From Haloferax marinisediminis (GTDB lineage Archaea > Halobacteriota > Halobacteria > Halobacteriales > Haloferacaceae): a stretch of 64,000 bases of DNA. The DNA is taken from positions 62,001 through 126,000 of the forward strand of contig NZ_WKJP01000001.1 of the NCBI RefSeq assembly GCF_009674585.1. Direction: 5' to 3'. Position numbers and translations under genes: made by a program. Position 1 is the first letter of the stretch, and every line of letters starts with the position of its first letter. Of the stretch, positions 8,035 through 17,705 are shown in pieces. The notes beneath the pieces were generated by a model. It was not told where the DNA came from, ran no database searches, and saw only the letters and a list, made by a program, of their open reading frames with translations.

Positions 8035-9090
8035 ATGGTGGTAATTGACATAGAGACGGAAGATGGACAGCGTGAGGCCCTTCGTCGGATGCAGACTATT
8101 CGGTCATTTGACTCGAAGGCAGGCGACCTGTTTGCGGACGGTGAGCTTCCAGGATTCGTTCACCTCTACGTTGGTGAGGAGGCGGTCGGAGTCGGTGCGT
8201 GTTCGGCTCTCGAAGAGAACGACTATATTACCAGTACGCACCGAGGCCACGGCCACTGTATCGCGAAGGGACTCGACCCGAAGCAGATGATGTCCGAGCT
8301 CTACGGAAAATCCGGAGGCTACTGTAACGGCAAAGGTGGCTCGATGCACATCGCGGACGTCGACGCTGGGATGCTCGGTGCGAACGGCATCGTTGGGGCC
8401 GGCCCGCCGCTGGCGACAGGTGCTGCACTTACCGCACAGCTCAAAGGAGAAGACAAAGTCGCACTCGCATTCTTCGGTGACGGTGCAGTCGCACAGGGTC
8501 AGGTCCACGAGGCAATCAACATCGCAGCGACGTGGAACCTTCCGGCTATTTTCGTCGTCGAGAACAACCAGTACGGCGAGGCGACGCCGGTCGAAAAACA
8601 ACACAACGTCCAGAACCTCAGTGAGACTGCAGAGGCGTACAATATCCCCGGTTTCACCGTCGACGGGATGGACATCACTGCGGTCTACGAGGCAGTCAAA
8701 GAAGCCCGCAAGCGCGCCGCAGACGGCCAGGGTCCGACGTTCATCGAAGCAGAGACGTACCGGTACCACGGCCACTTCGAAGGTGACCAGCAGGTGTACC
8801 GGACCCAAGAGGACGTCGATATCTGGAAGGACCGCGACGCAATTGAGACGTTCAAGACCCGACTCATCGACGCAGGTGTCATCACCGAAGATGAGTACGA
8901 CGAGATGAAAGCCGAAATCGACGAGGAAATCGAGGATGCGGTAGCCGAGGCGAAAGAGGCACCGTACCCAGACCCGAGTGAGGCCTACGAAGACATGTTC
9001 AGTGCGACAGTGCCAGAGATTAGTCAGTTCTCGAGTCAGATGCGAGCAGATGGTGGACGTGGGCGGACTGATGGAGGTGAGGACCAATGA
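8035..9090 (+). CDS. Thiamine-pyrophosphate-dependent dehydrogenase E1 alpha (acetoin dehydrogenase type)
   Basis: Alpha subunit (351 aa) of a 2-oxoacid/acetoin dehydrogenase E1, which binds thiamine pyrophosphate and decarboxylates or cleaves the substrate. The TPP motif runs from GDGAVAQGQ to VVENNQYGEA (about residues 145-180). The GFVHLYVGEEAVGVG and YITSTHRGHGHCIAKG stretches match acetoin-dehydrogenase alpha subunits especially well. E1 beta follows with a 4-nt overlap, then AcoX. Haloferax is known to have several such operons, one implicated in isoleucine degradation, so the true substrate is not settled. The ATG at 8035 was chosen. Another in-frame ATG lies at 8020. Confidence 0.88.
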   Translation: MVVIDIETEDGQREALRRMQTIRSFDSKAGDLFADGELPGFVHLYVGEEAVGVGACSALEENDYITSTHRGHGHCIAKGLDPKQMMSELYGKSGGYCNGKGGSMHIADVDAGMLGANGIVGAGPPLATGAALTAQLKGEDKVALAFFGDGAVAQGQVHEAINIAATWNLPAIFVVENNQYGEATPVEKQHNVQNLSETAEAYNIPGFTVDGMDITAVYEAVKEARKRAADGQGPTFIEAETYRYHGHFEGDQQVYRTQEDVDIWKDRDAIETFKTRLIDAGVITEDEYDEMKAEIDEEIEDAVAEAKEAPYPDPSEAYEDMFSATVPEISQFSSQMRADGGRGRTDGGEDQ

Positions 9091-10097
9091 GTACCGACAC
9101 CGCCTCCGGAACCGGTCCAGCAGACACCAAAGAGATGACCTTCCGGGAAGCGATTCGACTCGCCCTCCGTGAGGAACTCGAACGTGACGAGAACGTCTTC
9201 GTCATGGGCGAAGACGTCGGAAAGTTCGGCGGCGTCTACGAAGTTACCGGTGACCTCGTCGAGCAGTTCGGTGAGGAACGCCTCCGGGACACACCCATCA
9301 GCGAGGCCGGATTCATGGGTGCTGGCGTCGGTGCGGCGGCGACCGGAACACGGCCAGTCGTCGAAATCATGTTCTCGGACTTCATCGGCGTCTGCTCCGA
9401 GCAAATTATCAACCAGATGGCCAAGAACCGGTACATGTTCGGTGGGAAGACGGAGATGCCCATCACCGTCCGAACGACCGAAGGCGGCGGCAGTGGTGCC
9501 GCCAGCCAACACTCCGGGACGCTGCACACCTGGTTCGCCCACTTCCCCGGCGTTATGGCCGTCGCACCCGGCACGCCTGCGGCAGCCAAAGGCCTGTTGA
9601 AGTCGGCTATTCGGTCGAACGACCCGGTCATCTTCTTCGAGAACAAGGAGATATACGGCCAGACCGGCGAGGTCCCGCTCGACGAGGACTTCACCCTCCC
9701 AATCGGGGAGGCGAGTGTCGAACGCGAAGGCGAGGACGTGACCGTCGTCGCGACCCAGCGCATGGTCGGTGAATCGCTCGAACTCGCGGAAGAACTTGAG
9801 GGACAGGTCAGCGTCGAAGTCATCGACCCACGGTCGTTGTACCCACTCGACACGGACACGCTCGTCGAGAGCGTAAAGAAGACCGGCCGGCTCGTCATCG
9901 CTGATGAGAGCCCGCTGTCGTACGGGACGCACGCTGAGATCGGCATGCGCGTCATGGAGAACGCGTTCTTCAGCCTCGACGCACCCATCCAGCGTGTTGG
10001 TGTCGCCGACGTGCACATCCCCTTCAGCCCCGTGCTCGAAGATGAGGTCCTCCCGCACGCCTCGGACGTGGAAGCCGCAATCAACCGCATCGTATAA
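9087..10097 (+). CDS. Thiamine-pyrophosphate-dependent dehydrogenase E1 beta
   Basis: Beta subunit (336 aa) of the same E1. It has the TPP-pyrimidine domain (NVFVMGEDVGKFGGVYEVT, conserved Glu; about residues 37-55) and the C-terminal transketolase domain (VEVIDPRSLYPLD, then GRLVIADES). E1 alpha and beta together form the heterotetramer that passes an acyl group to the lipoyl E2. Its ATG overlaps the E1 alpha stop (ATGA), which indicates translational coupling. AcoX begins immediately after its stop codon. Confidence 0.93.
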   Translation: MSTDTASGTGPADTKEMTFREAIRLALREELERDENVFVMGEDVGKFGGVYEVTGDLVEQFGEERLRDTPISEAGFMGAGVGAAATGTRPVVEIMFSDFIGVCSEQIINQMAKNRYMFGGKTEMPITVRTTEGGGSGAASQHSGTLHTWFAHFPGVMAVAPGTPAAAKGLLKSAIRSNDPVIFFENKEIYGQTGEVPLDEDFTLPIGEASVEREGEDVTVVATQRMVGESLELAEELEGQVSVEVIDPRSLYPLDTDTLVESVKKTGRLVIADESPLSYGTHAEIGMRVMENAFFSLDAPIQRVGVADVHIPFSPVLEDEVLPHASDVEAAINRIV

Positions 10098-11093
10098 GTG
10101 GCGTCAACAGTCGGTCTCGTCGTCAACCCAGCCGCCGGACGCGACATCCGGCGGCTCACCGGCGGCGCCAGCGTCAGTAACAACTACGCGAAACGGCGCA
10201 CAGCAGGGTGTGTACTCGCTGGGCTGACACTGGTCGACGACGTCGACGTGCTCGTGATGCCGGATAGCTCCGGCCTCGCGGACCGAATCGTCGACGACGC
10301 ACCGTCAGAACTCGACGTTAGCTTCGTCGACATGCCGGTGACTGCATCCGGCCAAGATAGTCGCACTGCGGCCGCACACTTCGAAGAACACGCGGACGCC
10401 GTGGTCGTTCTCGGCGGTGACGGGACGACCCGAGACGTTGCCCACAACATCGGCGACGTCCCAGTCGTGAGTATCTCCACGGGGACGAACAACGTCGTCC
10501 CCACGCCAATCGATGGAACCGTCGCGGGTGAAGCCGCGGGCCTCGTCGCAACGGGACTCGTACCCGCAGACGAAGCGACGATTCGTCACGGAACTATCGA
10601 AGTCGACGTGGAGAGAGACACGGGAACGAGTAAGATTCGCGGCCTCGCAACGGTCGGCGTACTCGACCGTGCGTTCATCGGAACGAGGGCTATCCTCGAA
10701 CCCGACGACATCATCGGCGGTGTCGTCTCGCGTGCGTCACCGGCAGAAATCGGTATCTCCGGTATCGCAGGCGGTCTCGTCACACATCGTCCAGACGAAC
10801 CCGGTGGCGTCGGCTTCCGACTGGCCCATGATGGCTCGTCCGGAACACACGTCCGTGGGATTACCGTCCCCGGGACGCTCTCGGACGTTCAGGTCGCGGA
10901 CTATCGGGTTCTCGACGACCGCGAGGCGTACACCTTCGAGGTCCCTCGCGGCGTCGTCAGCGTCGACGGCGAACGCGAGCACGAAGTGAAAGACGGCGTC
11001 GTCAACCTTCGACCGGTTTCGGATGGGCCGCGGCTCGTCCAGATAGAATCGGTCGTCGAACGAGCAGCCCACGAGGGCTACTTCCGCGCGTAA
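10098..11093 (+). CDS. AcoX-like ATP-NAD kinase family protein
   Basis: A 331-aa protein of the NAD-kinase-like superfamily. It has the N-terminal GLVVNPAAGRDIRRLTG and the glycine-rich nucleotide site VVVLGGDGTTRDVAHN (about residues 99-114), followed by VVSISTGTNNVVP. Such genes (AcoX) are embedded in acetoin dehydrogenase operons of bacteria. Their reaction is still unclear and they are not required for E1-E2-E3 catalysis in vitro. The GTG start directly follows the E1 beta TAA stop with no gap. The position supports membership of the dehydrogenase operon. Confidence 0.85.
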   Translation: MASTVGLVVNPAAGRDIRRLTGGASVSNNYAKRRTAGCVLAGLTLVDDVDVLVMPDSSGLADRIVDDAPSELDVSFVDMPVTASGQDSRTAAAHFEEHADAVVVLGGDGTTRDVAHNIGDVPVVSISTGTNNVVPTPIDGTVAGEAAGLVATGLVPADEATIRHGTIEVDVERDTGTSKIRGLATVGVLDRAFIGTRAILEPDDIIGGVVSRASPAEIGISGIAGGLVTHRPDEPGGVGFRLAHDGSSGTHVRGITVPGTLSDVQVADYRVLDDREAYTFEVPRGVVSVDGEREHEVKDGVVNLRPVSDGPRLVQIESVVERAAHEGYFRA

Positions 11094-11111
11094 AAATTTT
11101 ACTTCTTTTTT
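11092..11111. terminator. Terminator between convergent AcoX and E2 genes
   Basis: The stretch starts in the AcoX stop codon. It contains AAAAATTTT and then T6 (11106-11111), so it offers a T-run on each strand between the two convergent genes. Archaeal transcription ends at T-runs. Confidence 0.5.
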
Positions 11112-11126
11112 AGCGATTCGACCGTC

Positions 11127-12710
11127 CTACTGCCCACCTGCCGCGATGACGAGTGGCCACGGGTTCTCGACGTGTCCGACGAGACTCCCGAGGTAGCGTG
11201 CCGCGTCGGCACCGTCGACGATACGGTGGTCGAACGACAGTGAGAACGAGATGCGTCGGCGAACGGCCACGTCTCCGTCGTCGGTCGGAACGACCTCCTT
11301 GCGAATCGTGTTGACGCCGAGGATGGCGACCTGTGGCGGGTTGATGATCGGGTCGAACGACTCCACTCCCAAGACGCCGAGGTTGGAGATGGTGAACGTC
11401 CCACCGGTCAGGTCGTCCATCGTGTAGTCACCCGAGAGTGCCCGTTGGGTGGTCTCTTTGCGCGTCTCGGCGAGTTCGGCAAGCGAGAGCGAGTCGACGT
11501 CGCGGACAACTGGGGCGATGAGTCCCTCCTCGATGTCGACCGCCATACAGATGTTGTGCGACTCGTGGAGTTTGTGGACCTCGTCTTCGAACGTCGCGTT
11601 GAACGCGGGGTACTCGTCCAGTGCCGCTGAGACCGCGAGAATGAGAACGTCGGAAATCGACACGTCGACGCCGAGCGCATCGTCCGCCGCGTCTGCGGCC
11701 GCGAGGAGTTCTTCCGCATCGGCGCTCCGGTTGACCGTCACGTGGACGGACTCACGGTAGCTCTGTCCCAATCGGTCGGCGATAGTTCGGCGCATGCCGG
11801 AGAGTGGGCGCTCCATCTCGACAGGCTCAGACGTGGCGGCTTCCGCTGCACCACCTTCTTCGGCTGCTGCGCGCACGTCAGACTCCGTGATGCGGCCGTT
11901 CTTCCCCGACCCGGAGACCTGCGAGATGTCCACACCAAGTTCGCGGGCTAACCGGCGAGCGCTTGGCGGGGCGAACACGCGCGTGTCCGATGCACCCTCT
12001 TCACTGGTCGCTGCTTCTGCAGACGATTCGCTCGATGCCGACTCTGCTGCGGCCTCGACGTCAGATTCGGTAATCGAGCCCTGGAAGCCAGTCCCTTCGA
12101 CGGTCGAGAGGTCGACACCGAGGTTCTCTGCGAGTTGTTTCGCTCGCGGCGACGCCTGCACGTCAGCAGCTGCCGACTCGGCCGACTCGGCCGCTTCCTC
12201 GACGTCGGATTCGGTAATCGAGCCCTGGAAGCCAGTCCCCTCGACTGTCGAGAGGTCGACACCGAGGTCGTCCGCGAGTTGTTTCGCTCGCGGCGACGCC
12301 TGCACGTCGCTCGATGCCGACGCGGACGACTTCTGCGTGCCTGCGGACTGGGCTGAACTAGACGCTTCGGCAGTCGACGACTCGCTCTCTTCTGCCTCCG
12401 CTTCAGCGCCTCCACCTGCATCTGCTTCAGCGGCCCCACCAGCCTCTGCTTCGAGCGAAGAGATGTCCGCGTCCGCCTCAGCGACGATCGCAAGCGATCC
12501 ACCAGGTTCCACCGAGTCACCTTCGGCGAGAATAACCCGGCGGAGAACACCGTCTTCTTTCGCTGTAATCTCCGCAGTCGTCTTCTCTGACTCGATTTCA
12601 GCGATTGGCTCACCTTCGGTGACGTCATCACCTTCTGAAACCAACCACACAGAGAGCTCCCCCGACTTCATTTCCAGCCCAAGCTTGGGCATTTTGACAA
12701 CATATGCCAT
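11127..12710 (-). CDS. Dihydrolipoamide acyltransferase E2 with three subunit-binding domains
   Basis: E2 of the dehydrogenase complex (527 aa). The N-terminal lipoyl domain (residues 1-80) has the lipoylated lysine K43 in EIESEKTTAEI. An Ala/Glu/Ser-rich linker leads to three peripheral-subunit-binding domains: two nearly identical ones (each with ASPRAKQLA ... STVEGTGFQGSITESDV) and a third, divergent one (PPSARRLARELGVDISQ). The C-terminal acyltransferase domain ends with the catalytic DHRIVDG motif. Most E2s have a single binding domain. The gene is convergent with the E1-AcoX operon and has its own promoter. No E3 gene is visible nearby. The ATG at 12710 gives the canonical MAYVVKMPKLG start. 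Confidence 0.92.
   Translation of the reverse strand: MAYVVKMPKLGLEMKSGELSVWLVSEGDDVTEGEPIAEIESEKTTAEITAKEDGVLRRVILAEGDSVEPGGSLAIVAEADADISSLEAEAGGAAEADAGGGAEAEAEESESSTAEASSSAQSAGTQKSSASASSDVQASPRAKQLADDLGVDLSTVEGTGFQGSITESDVEEAAESAESAAADVQASPRAKQLAENLGVDLSTVEGTGFQGSITESDVEAAAESASSESSAEAATSEEGASDTRVFAPPSARRLARELGVDISQVSGSGKNGRITESDVRAAAEEGGAAEAATSEPVEMERPLSGMRRTIADRLGQSYRESVHVTVNRSADAEELLAAADAADDALGVDVSISDVLILAVSAALDEYPAFNATFEDEVHKLHESHNICMAVDIEEGLIAPVVRDVDSLSLAELAETRKETTQRALSGDYTMDDLTGGTFTISNLGVLGVESFDPIINPPQVAILGVNTIRKEVVPTDDGDVAVRRRISFSLSFDHRIVDGADAARYLGSLVGHVENPWPLVIAAGGQ
12057..12309. repeat. Tandem duplication inside the E2 gene
   Basis: Two copies of about 109 nt (12057-12165 and 12201-12309) are offset by 144 nt, exactly 48 codons. 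By eye they differ at about six positions. They encode the first two subunit-binding domains of E2. The high nucleotide identity suggests a recent duplication or ongoing gene conversion. Confidence 0.9.
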
Positions 12711-12736
12711 GTTACAACCATACACAATTGACCATG

Positions 12737-12747
12737 ATATACTTTAA
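12737..12747 (-). promoter_or_regulatory. TATA-like box of the E2 gene
   Basis: On the minus strand this reads TTAAAGTATAT, about 27-37 nt upstream of the E2 start at 12710. It supports a leaderless or nearly leaderless E2 transcript separate from the E1 operon. Confidence 0.5.
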
Positions 12748-12788
12748 CCGGATGGCGAATATTCTGCGAGGTAGCTAATTACTGTCTA

Positions 12789-13493
12789 TCATTCAACAAT
12801 ACCGGCTCGAACCCGTGCAAACCCAAACGCGTGGGTTGTCGCGTTAACGTCGTAGCACCGTGATTCGAGCGCTTGATGGGCCGCGACCAGTCGCTCGTCG
12901 AGCATCGCCGTCGGCGACCCGTGCATCGTTCGCGTCCCGGGTGGCGCAGTCACGCGGACGAGTGCTCGGAAGAGCGGGTTGAGCGCTCGCCACGTCGGGG
13001 CCGTCGTTCGTGCGAGGTCGACCAAGCAGAGTCTCCCGCCGGGGCCGACGAGGTCTGCCCACGACGAGACCACTGCGTCGGGGTCTGCGAACATCCCGGA
13101 GACGAACGTCGCGAGGACGGCATCGGCGTCGTCGACGGGCGGTTGAGTCGCGTCGGCGCGGACGAGGTGTACGTTTGGATAGTCGCGAACCCGTTCGCGG
13201 GCGACGTCGAGGACGCCCGGTGAGAAGTCGAGACCGACGACAGTCCCGTCGGGGCCAACGCGGTCTGCGAGGTAGGGGAGGTTCGCACCCGTTCCACACC
13301 CCATCTCGACGACGGTGTCTCCCGAGGAGAGTCCGAGGGCGTCCGCCGCTTCGGTTCGGACACTCCCGACACCGGGCGTGCGGCGAGCGATGGCGTCGTA
13401 GAGGGTCGCCCACCGCGTGTAGAACGACTGCGCAACTGTCGATGGCGACGGAGCGGACGCACCGTCCGTGGAGGGCAGTGGGTTGGGGGACAT
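12789..13493 (-). CDS. Class I SAM-dependent methyltransferase
   Basis: A 234-aa methyltransferase with a SAM-binding glycine motif VVEMGCGTGANLPYLA (about residues 61-76), an acidic motif II (VVGLDFSPG) and motif IV-like LATFVSGMF. It resembles UbiE/ubiquinone-type C-methyltransferases in general shape, but the substrate cannot be assigned. Its ATG overlaps the stop of the upstream thiR gene by one base (TGATG), so it is translated in the dcd-thiR-methyltransferase operon. Confidence 0.8.
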   Translation of the reverse strand: MSPNPLPSTDGASAPSPSTVAQSFYTRWATLYDAIARRTPGVGSVRTEAADALGLSSGDTVVEMGCGTGANLPYLADRVGPDGTVVGLDFSPGVLDVARERVRDYPNVHLVRADATQPPVDDADAVLATFVSGMFADPDAVVSSWADLVGPGGRLCLVDLARTTAPTWRALNPLFRALVRVTAPPGTRTMHGSPTAMLDERLVAAHQALESRCYDVNATTHAFGFARVRAGIVE

Positions 13494-14392
13494 CAGAGCA
13501 AGACGCGAATCACGTCGGCGACTGTGGGGGCGTCGGGGCCGAGGACGTACGTGATTGGTTCGATACCATACCCACCCGTCTGGTAGACGACGAACGTCTC
13601 GGGGAGGTCACGCCCTTCGAGTGTCGCACGAACCGGGTCGGTCGGCGCGTCGGGGTCGAACTCGATACACTCGTAGCCGGCCGCTTCGAGGTCGCCGACG
13701 AGCCCAGCATCGTAGACGAGGTTGAGCGCCGCGTTCACGTCGGCACCGGCAGACCGAGCAGACAACAGCACGCTGGCGACGTGTTCGCTGACGCCGAACT
13801 CTGGTTCGCCCGGAACCGTCGCTTGCCCTTTCACGTCGAAGATGCGGCCGGGAATCGCGGCCACGTCGTCGATGTTGTCGGCACCGGGAACCGCTTCGAC
13901 GAGGTTCGACCCCACGTTCGGGATGAGGCCTGCGAACCCGGACGTGTTGGTGAGTATTCGAAGTCCCCGTCGGACCGACGACCGAACCTGTTCGACCGTC
14001 CGGAGGTGTCCTTCAGGGTCGTGGATGCTGTGGAACCCGTCGTAGGAGGCGAGTTGCGGCATCTCCTCTTCGTGGAGGTCCGACAGGAGGTCGCCTTCTT
14101 CGAGTTGACGGATGAGAACCTCGGCCTCGACGAGTGCCTGGACGGGCGTCATGTCACCGGTAGAGAGGCCCTCACCGACCCGAGCGACGAGGTCGTGAAC
14201 GCGAGCATCGTCGGCGATACGGTCGTTCATCGTGACCTCGCCGTGGGCGTACTTCGAGACGGCACTCTGGCTAATGCCAAGCGCGTCGGCCACCTCAGCC
14301 TGCGTAAAGCCCCGATTGCGGAGGTCTTCGGCGAGCAGCGCTCGGAACGTGGGAAGAAACGCGTCGACGACGATTTCTTCGATGAACCTCAT
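13493..14392 (-). CDS. ThiR-like transcriptional regulator (HTH plus ThiN domain)
   Basis: A 299-aa protein with an N-terminal helix-turn-helix ([20 protein letters not shown], about residues 28-47) and a C-terminal ThiN-type domain. ThiN acts as thiamine-phosphate synthase in some archaeal enzymes. In HTH fusions it senses thiamine phosphate and represses thiamine genes (ThiR). The catalytic domain shows [17 protein letters not shown] and [17 protein letters not shown]. It starts with a 4-nt overlap of the dcd gene and its stop overlaps the methyltransferase start. Regulation of thiamine genes is inferred from the family; no thiamine gene is seen nearby. Confidence 0.8.
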   Translation of the reverse strand: MRFIEEIVVDAFLPTFRALLAEDLRNRGFTQAEVADALGISQSAVSKYAHGEVTMNDRIADDARVHDLVARVGEGLSTGDMTPVQALVEAEVLIRQLEEGDLLSDLHEEEMPQLASYDGFHSIHDPEGHLRTVEQVRSSVRRGLRILTNTSGFAGLIPNVGSNLVEAVPGADNIDDVAAIPGRIFDVKGQATVPGEPEFGVSEHVASVLLSARSAGADVNAALNLVYDAGLVGDLEAAGYECIEFDPDAPTDPVRATLEGRDLPETFVVYQTGGYGIEPITYVLGPDAPTVADVIRVLL

Positions 14393-14982
14393 GCGTCGTC
14401 GGAGGCGTTGAACTCGGGGTCAGACCCGATTCGCGAGGCTTGTGGGCCGCGCTGGCCCTGATACTTCGACCCGCGTTCTGCGCCGTAGGGGCGCTCTGCG
14501 GGCGACTTCATCTCCGTGAACACGAGTTGCGAGATGCGCATACCGGGCGTGAGTGCCACAGGTGCAGTACCGAGGTTCGAGAGTTCGAGCGTAATCTGGC
14601 CTTCGTACCCGGGGTCGACGATTCCGGCCGTGGCGTGGATGACGACGGCGAGTCGGCCGAGCGACGAGCGCCCTTCGACGGTTGCGAGGAGGTCCGCAGG
14701 AATCTCGACGCGCTCTTTGGTCGTCCCGAGGACGAAGTCACCGGGGTGGAGGATGAAGTCGTCGCCTTCCGGGACGTGCGTCTCGCGGACGTACTTGCTC
14801 ACTTCGTCTTCACGGGTGGGGTGGATGCAGGAGATGTTCGTGCGCTGGAACTCCAGAAAGTCCGTCCCGAGCCGGAGGTCCACGCTCGCAGGTTGGACCT
14901 GCATGTCGATGTCGTCGATTGGGTCGACGACGAGGTCACCTTTTTCGAGACGAGTGAGGATGTCTGTGTCCGAGAGTATCAT
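14389..14982 (-). CDS. dcd: dCTP deaminase
   Basis: A 197-aa trimeric dCTP deaminase that converts dCTP to dUTP for dTTP synthesis. Family motifs are visible: MILSDTDI at the start, [10 protein letters not shown] (about residues 31-40), the catalytic [12 protein letters not shown] (with Arg-Ser and the acid that activates water) and [18 protein letters not shown]. The ATG at 14982 is the canonical start. The open frame upstream to 15171 has no family similarity. It is the first gene of an operon with ThiR and the methyltransferase, with a 4-nt overlap. Confidence 0.95.
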   Translation of the reverse strand: MILSDTDILTRLEKGDLVVDPIDDIDMQVQPASVDLRLGTDFLEFQRTNISCIHPTREDEVSKYVRETHVPEGDDFILHPGDFVLGTTKERVEIPADLLATVEGRSSLGRLAVVIHATAGIVDPGYEGQITLELSNLGTAPVALTPGMRISQLVFTEMKSPAERPYGAERGSKYQGQRGPQASRIGSDPEFNASDDA

Positions 14983-15198
14983 TGTCGGAATGAGCGCGAG
15001 GAGGCAACGTAAATCCATCTTCTCGTCGGAGGACGTTCGAAGTCGACAGGTGGTTAGACGAGTTCGAAGAGGAGGCCGAGGAGGCTCAATCCAACCGTGA
15101 CGACCGCAGCATCGCGAAGGTCGAGGTTTCTTCTGGCTGCCGGCGTGTCGACGCCCGCGATGGGAGGACATTTACCGCGTCGGTGGGGAGAACACGCC

Positions 15199-15537
15199 AT
15201 GAAACAGGCCATCGTCGCCCGAGCGGACCTCGGTATGGGTCGAGGGAAACTCGCCGCGCAGGTCGCCCACGCCTCGCTGTCCGCGTACGAAGACACGGAC
15301 ACCCGGACACGGAAACGCTGGAAGGGTGGCGGACAAAAGAAGGTCGTCCTCAAGGTGAACGGTGAGTCGGCGCTGTTCCAACTCGCCGACAAAGCTGAGC
15401 GCGCAGGGCTCCCGACCGCCATCATCCGCGACGCAGGACACACCCAAGTCGACCCCGGAACGGTGACTGCACTCGCCATCGGCCCTGGTGACGACGACGA
15501 AATCGACCGCGTGACGGGCGACCTCTCGCTGTACTGA
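15199..15537 (+). CDS. pth2: Peptidyl-tRNA hydrolase, Pth2 type
   Basis: A 112-aa archaeal/eukaryotic peptidyl-tRNA hydrolase that releases peptides from prematurely dissociated peptidyl-tRNA. It begins [20 protein letters not shown] and contains the conserved [10 protein letters not shown] and the C-terminal [14 protein letters not shown]. The length matches the family. The ATG at 15199 is the family start. The frame upstream to 15097 is not similar. The stop codon overlaps the truD start by one base (TGATG), so the two genes are translationally coupled. Confidence 0.96.
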   Translation: MKQAIVARADLGMGRGKLAAQVAHASLSAYEDTDTRTRKRWKGGGQKKVVLKVNGESALFQLADKAERAGLPTAIIRDAGHTQVDPGTVTALAIGPGDDDEIDRVTGDLSLY

Positions 15538-16883
15538 TGCGCGAAGCACACGCACTCGAACGCGCCGTCGGCATCGACTACTACGTGAGCGACGCAGACG
15601 GCATCGGTGGGACGCTCCGAGTCGCACCCGAAGACTTCCGCGTCCGCGAACTCGAACTCGACTCGCTCAACATCCGGCCACTGGATGCACACACCGGCGA
15701 CTTCCCCAACCTCGTTCTCCGCGTCACCCTCCGTGGGTGGGACACCAACGACTTCGCCGGACGCCTCTCGGACGAACTCGGTGTGAGCAGAGAACGCGTC
15801 TCCTGGGCCGGAACGAAGGACAAACACGCGGTGACGACACAGCTGTTCACCGTCCACGGAGGAGAAGCCGAGTCTGTGCCGGAGATTCCCAACGCCGACA
15901 TCGAACTCGTCGGCCGACTCGGCCGCACCCTCGACTTCGGTGACCTCGCTGGCAACGGGTTCCGAATCCGCGTCCGCGACCCCGACCACCCGGAGAACGC
16001 GGCGGCGATTACCGAGGCGCTCCGCGACTTCGGTGGCCGCGACGACATGGTCGGCGTCCCCAACTTCTTCGGTCACCAGCGTTTCGGGAGCATCCGACCG
16101 GTCACGCACAAAATCGGCTTGCACGTCGTCCGCGGTGAGTGGCGCGAGGCCGTCCTCGCGTACTGTGGGAGTCCAAGCGAAGACGAACCCGAAGAGACCC
16201 AGGAGGGCCGCGCCATCGTGGACGAAGAAGCAGCGTCTGCGGACCCGGACTGGCACCGTGCGCTCGACGCGATACCGGGCTACCTCGGGTACGAACGTGG
16301 GATGCTCCACCGCCTCGCCGAAGACGGCGCAGAGACCGACGACGACTGGCGCAACGCGCTCGAATCGGTCCCCTCGAACCTCCAGCGACTGTTCGTCAAC
16401 GCCGCCCAGTCGTACGTCTTCAACCGAATCCTGTCGGAGCGACTCGCCCGCGGCCTCCCATTCGACGAACCCGTCGAGGGCGACGTCGTCTGCTTCGCCG
16501 ACCGAGACGCTCCCGAGGGCCTCGAACTCCCCGACGTGAGTCGCCTCCAGTCGGCGACCGGCCGGCGTGTCGACGTGATGGGCCGCCACATCGAACGTGG
16601 TCGAGCCTTCATCACCGCACCACTCGTCGGAACAGAGACGGAACTCGCCGACGGAGAACAGGGAGAAATCGAACGAGAAGTCCTCGACGAGTTGAACCTC
16701 GAACCGAGCGACTTCGACCTCCCCGGAAACTTCCGCTCGACCGGGACGCGGCGAGCGATTCTCGTCCGAACCGACCTCACCATCGACGAAGACGAGTTCG
16801 CCGTCGATTTCGCACTGCCACACGGGTCGTACGCGACGGCCGTGATGCGCGAGTATCTGAAAGCCGGGCCGCTGGACCTCTAA
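15537..16883 (+). CDS. truD: tRNA pseudouridine synthase TruD
   Basis: A 448-aa TruD-family pseudouridine synthase, which in archaea modifies tRNA position 13 and often also 35. The catalytic aspartate is in [14 protein letters not shown] (about residues 84-97). The TruD-specific [13 protein letters not shown] (about 171-183) and the RNA-binding insertion follow. The C-terminal end has RAILVRTDL and [13 protein letters not shown], typical of the family. It is translationally coupled to pth2. Confidence 0.96.
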   Translation: MREAHALERAVGIDYYVSDADGIGGTLRVAPEDFRVRELELDSLNIRPLDAHTGDFPNLVLRVTLRGWDTNDFAGRLSDELGVSRERVSWAGTKDKHAVTTQLFTVHGGEAESVPEIPNADIELVGRLGRTLDFGDLAGNGFRIRVRDPDHPENAAAITEALRDFGGRDDMVGVPNFFGHQRFGSIRPVTHKIGLHVVRGEWREAVLAYCGSPSEDEPEETQEGRAIVDEEAASADPDWHRALDAIPGYLGYERGMLHRLAEDGAETDDDWRNALESVPSNLQRLFVNAAQSYVFNRILSERLARGLPFDEPVEGDVVCFADRDAPEGLELPDVSRLQSATGRRVDVMGRHIERGRAFITAPLVGTETELADGEQGEIEREVLDELNLEPSDFDLPGNFRSTGTRRAILVRTDLTIDEDEFAVDFALPHGSYATAVMREYLKAGPLDL

Positions 16884-16922
16884 GAACCACAGCGGACGCG
16901 GTCAGTCGTCGGTTCTCGTTTC

Positions 16923-17705
16923 TTATTCTGCTGCGCCAGATGCCTCTGTCGCGCGCGTCGTCGCGTAGCCAATCGCGGCGAACGGAAGCGACAGCAGTGT
17001 CGCGACGAGCGCGAATCCGACGGCGAGCGCGACGGTCCAGAGTTGGAACCCGGAGGCTTCGGCCGCAGGCGGGAAGTAGAACCACACCGGAACTGCGAAG
17101 GCGAGCGCCGAGACGGCCGCACCGAGTTGGTGTTGGCCGCGCGCGCTCGCCACACCGAGTGCGTAGCCAACGGCGAGGGGGAGGGCGAGCGTGGACGTGC
17201 GGGCGACTGATGGACCGACGGCAGCGAAGGCGATACCCGCACCGAGTGCGATAGGGGCCATCGCGTACAACGACCCTGTGACGACACCTTCGGTGTTCGA
17301 ACGCCCGGCGAAGACCGCGCCCGCAGCAGCGAGGAAGACGACGCCCGTGCCGACGACGACCACGGGCCTGTCACGGGCGAAGACGGCGACGAGCGGAATC
17401 CCAGCGGAGGCGACCAACGCGAACACGAGTTCTGCCGTCGTGCGGGTGTCTGCGGGGTCTCGGTGCACGAAGAACGCACTGAACGTGCCGGCGGCAAGCC
17501 ACGCGAAGAATGCGAAGAGAACCGTCGAGATGGGTGCCGCCCGGCGAAGGTAGGATGCGATGGCGACGCCAGTCTCGATGGCTGACCGACCCAGTTGCGT
17601 GGCGAGTCGGACAGTCGTCTCCGGGTCGAGTGCGAGGGCGACCAACCCGACGAGACCGGCGAGAGCGAGTGGAGACAAAGACGCCAGAAGGGCACGACGA
17701 CGCAT
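16923..17705 (-). CDS. Conserved haloarchaeal membrane protein
   Basis: A 260-aa polytopic protein with about seven hydrophobic stretches (for example LALAGLVGLVALAL, STVLFAFFAWLAAGT, VVVVGTGVVFLAAAGAV) and few charged residues. I recognise no domain. It lies convergent to truD, 40 bp from its stop, and divergent from the DUF2103 gene. The function is unknown. Confidence 0.65.
   Translation of the reverse strand: MRRRALLASLSPLALAGLVGLVALALDPETTVRLATQLGRSAIETGVAIASYLRRAAPISTVLFAFFAWLAAGTFSAFFVHRDPADTRTTAELVFALVASAGIPLVAVFARDRPVVVVGTGVVFLAAAGAVFAGRSNTEGVVTGSLYAMAPIALGAGIAFAAVGPSVARTSTLALPLAVGYALGVASARGQHQLGAAVSALAFAVPVWFYFPPAAEASGFQLWTVALAVGFALVATLLSLPFAAIGYATTRATEASGAAE

Noticed and set aside
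8104-9087. 327-aa open frame antisense to E1 alpha
   Set aside because: E1 alpha on the plus strand has the full TPP motif and operon overlap. The antisense frame has no family sequence.
15054-16823. Long 589-aa open frame antisense to truD
   Set aside because: It is the shadow of a clear truD gene and pth2. Its composition (Glu/Val/Arg-rich with no domain) is typical of the opposite strand of a GC-rich haloarchaeal gene.
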